The notes under the pieces are model-generated. The model was given only the letters and a program-made list of their open reading frames with translations, had not been told where the DNA came from and made no database searches. DNA of 64,000 nucleotides from Corynebacterium coyleae (GTDB lineage Bacteria; Actinomycetota; Actinomycetes; Mycobacteriales; Mycobacteriaceae): positions 558,001 to 622,000 of the forward strand of contig NZ_CP047198.1 in NCBI RefSeq assembly GCF_030408635.1, read 5' to 3'. Position 1 is the stretch's first letter. Each line of letters opens with the position of its first letter. The position numbers and the translations under genes were made by a program. This document shows, one piece after another, positions 63,285-64,000 of the stretch.

Positions 63285-64000
63285 ATGTTGTTTCCACACC
63301 CTTCACCAGTGCCTCCGGCAGCGTTAGAGCCGAAGGCGTACCTCGTGCCGCGCGAGCGCAACATCACCCCGCGGACCTGGGACAACCCGCTGCCTGAGGC
63401 CGGGTTGTGGAAGGTCACCGGCCGGCCCTCCTCAGGCGTGAGTAGTTTTCTTGTGGATACGGCGGCGGCCGCGGTGCGTCGTCACGCAGGCGCGGGGGAC
63501 CCGGGTGGCATTTTGGTGCTGACGGACTCGAAGGAAACCGCCGGACGGCTGCGCTCGCAGTTGTCGGACACGCTGGCGCAGTCGGGGTTTGTTACCGATG
63601 AGCCCATGGTGCGCTCCGTGCACTCGCTGGCCTTTGCCATTTTGCGCTCGCATGTGGACGAAGAAATCCGCCTGATCTCCGGCGCGGAGCAGGACGCAGT
63701 GATCCGCCAGTTGCTCCAAGGCCAAGATGAGGATGCTCGTGGCTCGTGGCCGGAGGATCTGCGCCCGGCGCTTCCACTGGTCGGCTTTGCCCGTCAGCTG
63801 CGTGACTTCCTGCTGCGTGCAGTGGAACGTGGTCTTGGCCCTGTCGAACTGGAGGAGCTGGGCAGCCGGCATGATGTGGGCATCTGGAGCGCGTCTGGCG
63901 AATTCTTGCGCGAGTACCAGCAGGTGATGGCGCTTTCGGGTGCGCGCAGGCTGTCCGCCTCGGAGCTGGTGGATCAGGCGGTGCGACTGCCGCTGCCGTG
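63285..64000 (+). CDS. adnA: AdnA-like helicase-nuclease subunit, N-terminal part (runs off window)
   Basis: The first 238 residues of what should be a protein of about 1000, a UvrD-like motor with a RecB-type nuclease, subunit of the AdnAB double-strand-break resection machine. Seen: YLVPRERNITPRTWDN, a P-loop-like segment GRPSSGVSSFL lacking the lysine, and VHSLAFAILRSH. The lost lysine fits the view that AdnA is the weak motor and AdnB the main one. Assigned by context after TIGR02569 and N-terminal pattern; the rest is outside. Confidence 0.78.
   Translation, partial: MLFPHPSPVPPAALEPKAYLVPRERNITPRTWDNPLPEAGLWKVTGRPSSGVSSFLVDTAAAAVRRHAGAGDPGGILVLTDSKETAGRLRSQLSDTLAQSGFVTDEPMVRSVHSLAFAILRSHVDEEIRLISGAEQDAVIRQLLQGQDEDARGSWPEDLRPALPLVGFARQLRDFLLRAVERGLGPVELEELGSRHDVGIWSASGEFLREYQQVMALSGARRLSASELVDQAVRLPLP

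Overview
This window is chromosomal DNA of a high-GC actinobacterium, almost certainly a Corynebacterium. The supporting signs are the fused acyl-CoA carboxylase subunit AccBC with an epsilon subunit, the LcpA/WbbL/mannose gene cluster, MtrAB-LpqB, SigH with its anti-sigma factor, two WhiB-family genes, the tiny actinobacterial ribosomal protein bL37, and a gene order that largely matches C. glutamicum and M. tuberculosis from memory. The dtsR1/accD1 acetyl-CoA carboxylase beta gene is missing from its usual place, while a divergent accD2-like paralogue remains. That would fit a lipophilic, fatty-acid-requiring species, but this is inference and the species is not identified.

Layout. 1-2 kb: 3' two thirds of pyruvate carboxylase. 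2-7.8 kb: a visibly AT-rich island with two DNA methyltransferases of different classes and a McrB-like NTPase plus McrC-like nuclease, bounded by 111-bp direct repeats made of the pyc/acetyltransferase boundary. 7.8-13.4 kb: acetyltransferase, anchored serine protease, accBC, sulfurtransferase, ATP-grasp-like protein. 13.4-15.3 kb: an IS481-type element inserted in a palindromic repeat. 15.3-24.9 kb: DUF3151, maf, accE, accD2-like, a DUF4143 ATPase, birA, PH-domain protein, acetolactate decarboxylase, purK, purE. 24.9-29.7 kb: an M20 amidohydrolase between two AbgT transporters. 29.7-37.8 kb: envelope and mannose genes (lcpA, wbbL, GDP-mannose pyrophosphorylase, whcD, manB, manA). 39-49 kb: tmk, mtrA, mtrB, lpqB, comF-like, hpf, secA. 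49-54.7 kb: Rv3235-like, HAD-like, rsgA, aroA, HMCES, ybaK, sigH, rshA. 54.8-57 kb: a repeat-bounded module with seven iterons and a secreted metalloprotease-like gene. 57-64 kb: bL37, whcE, an Rv3212-like protein, rhlE, DUF3107, DUF3152, TIGR02569 and the start of adnA.

How it fits together. AccBC, AccE and the AccD2-like protein, with BirA as biotin ligase, form the acyl-CoA carboxylase set feeding lipid or mycolate synthesis; BirA would also biotinylate Pyc. ManA, ManB and the GDP-mannose pyrophosphorylase supply GDP-mannose, and WbbL and LcpA build and attach arabinogalactan. MtrA-MtrB-LpqB control envelope homeostasis, and SigH/RshA and the WhiB proteins sense redox stress.

The most unusual content is accessory: (i) the hybrid restriction-modification island with its long flanking duplication; (ii) a family of about 130-bp elements, each two 34-35-nt palindromes (arms ATCGTCTAG/CTAGACGAT) separated by exactly 60 nt, present three times; (iii) the iteron-controlled metalloprotease module lying between two of those elements; (iv) a DUF4143 ATPase gene preceded by 23-bp-period repeats at the site where dtsR1 is expected. 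No tRNA, rRNA or true CRISPR array was seen. All calls come from reading the sequence and recalled family knowledge; no database search was run.
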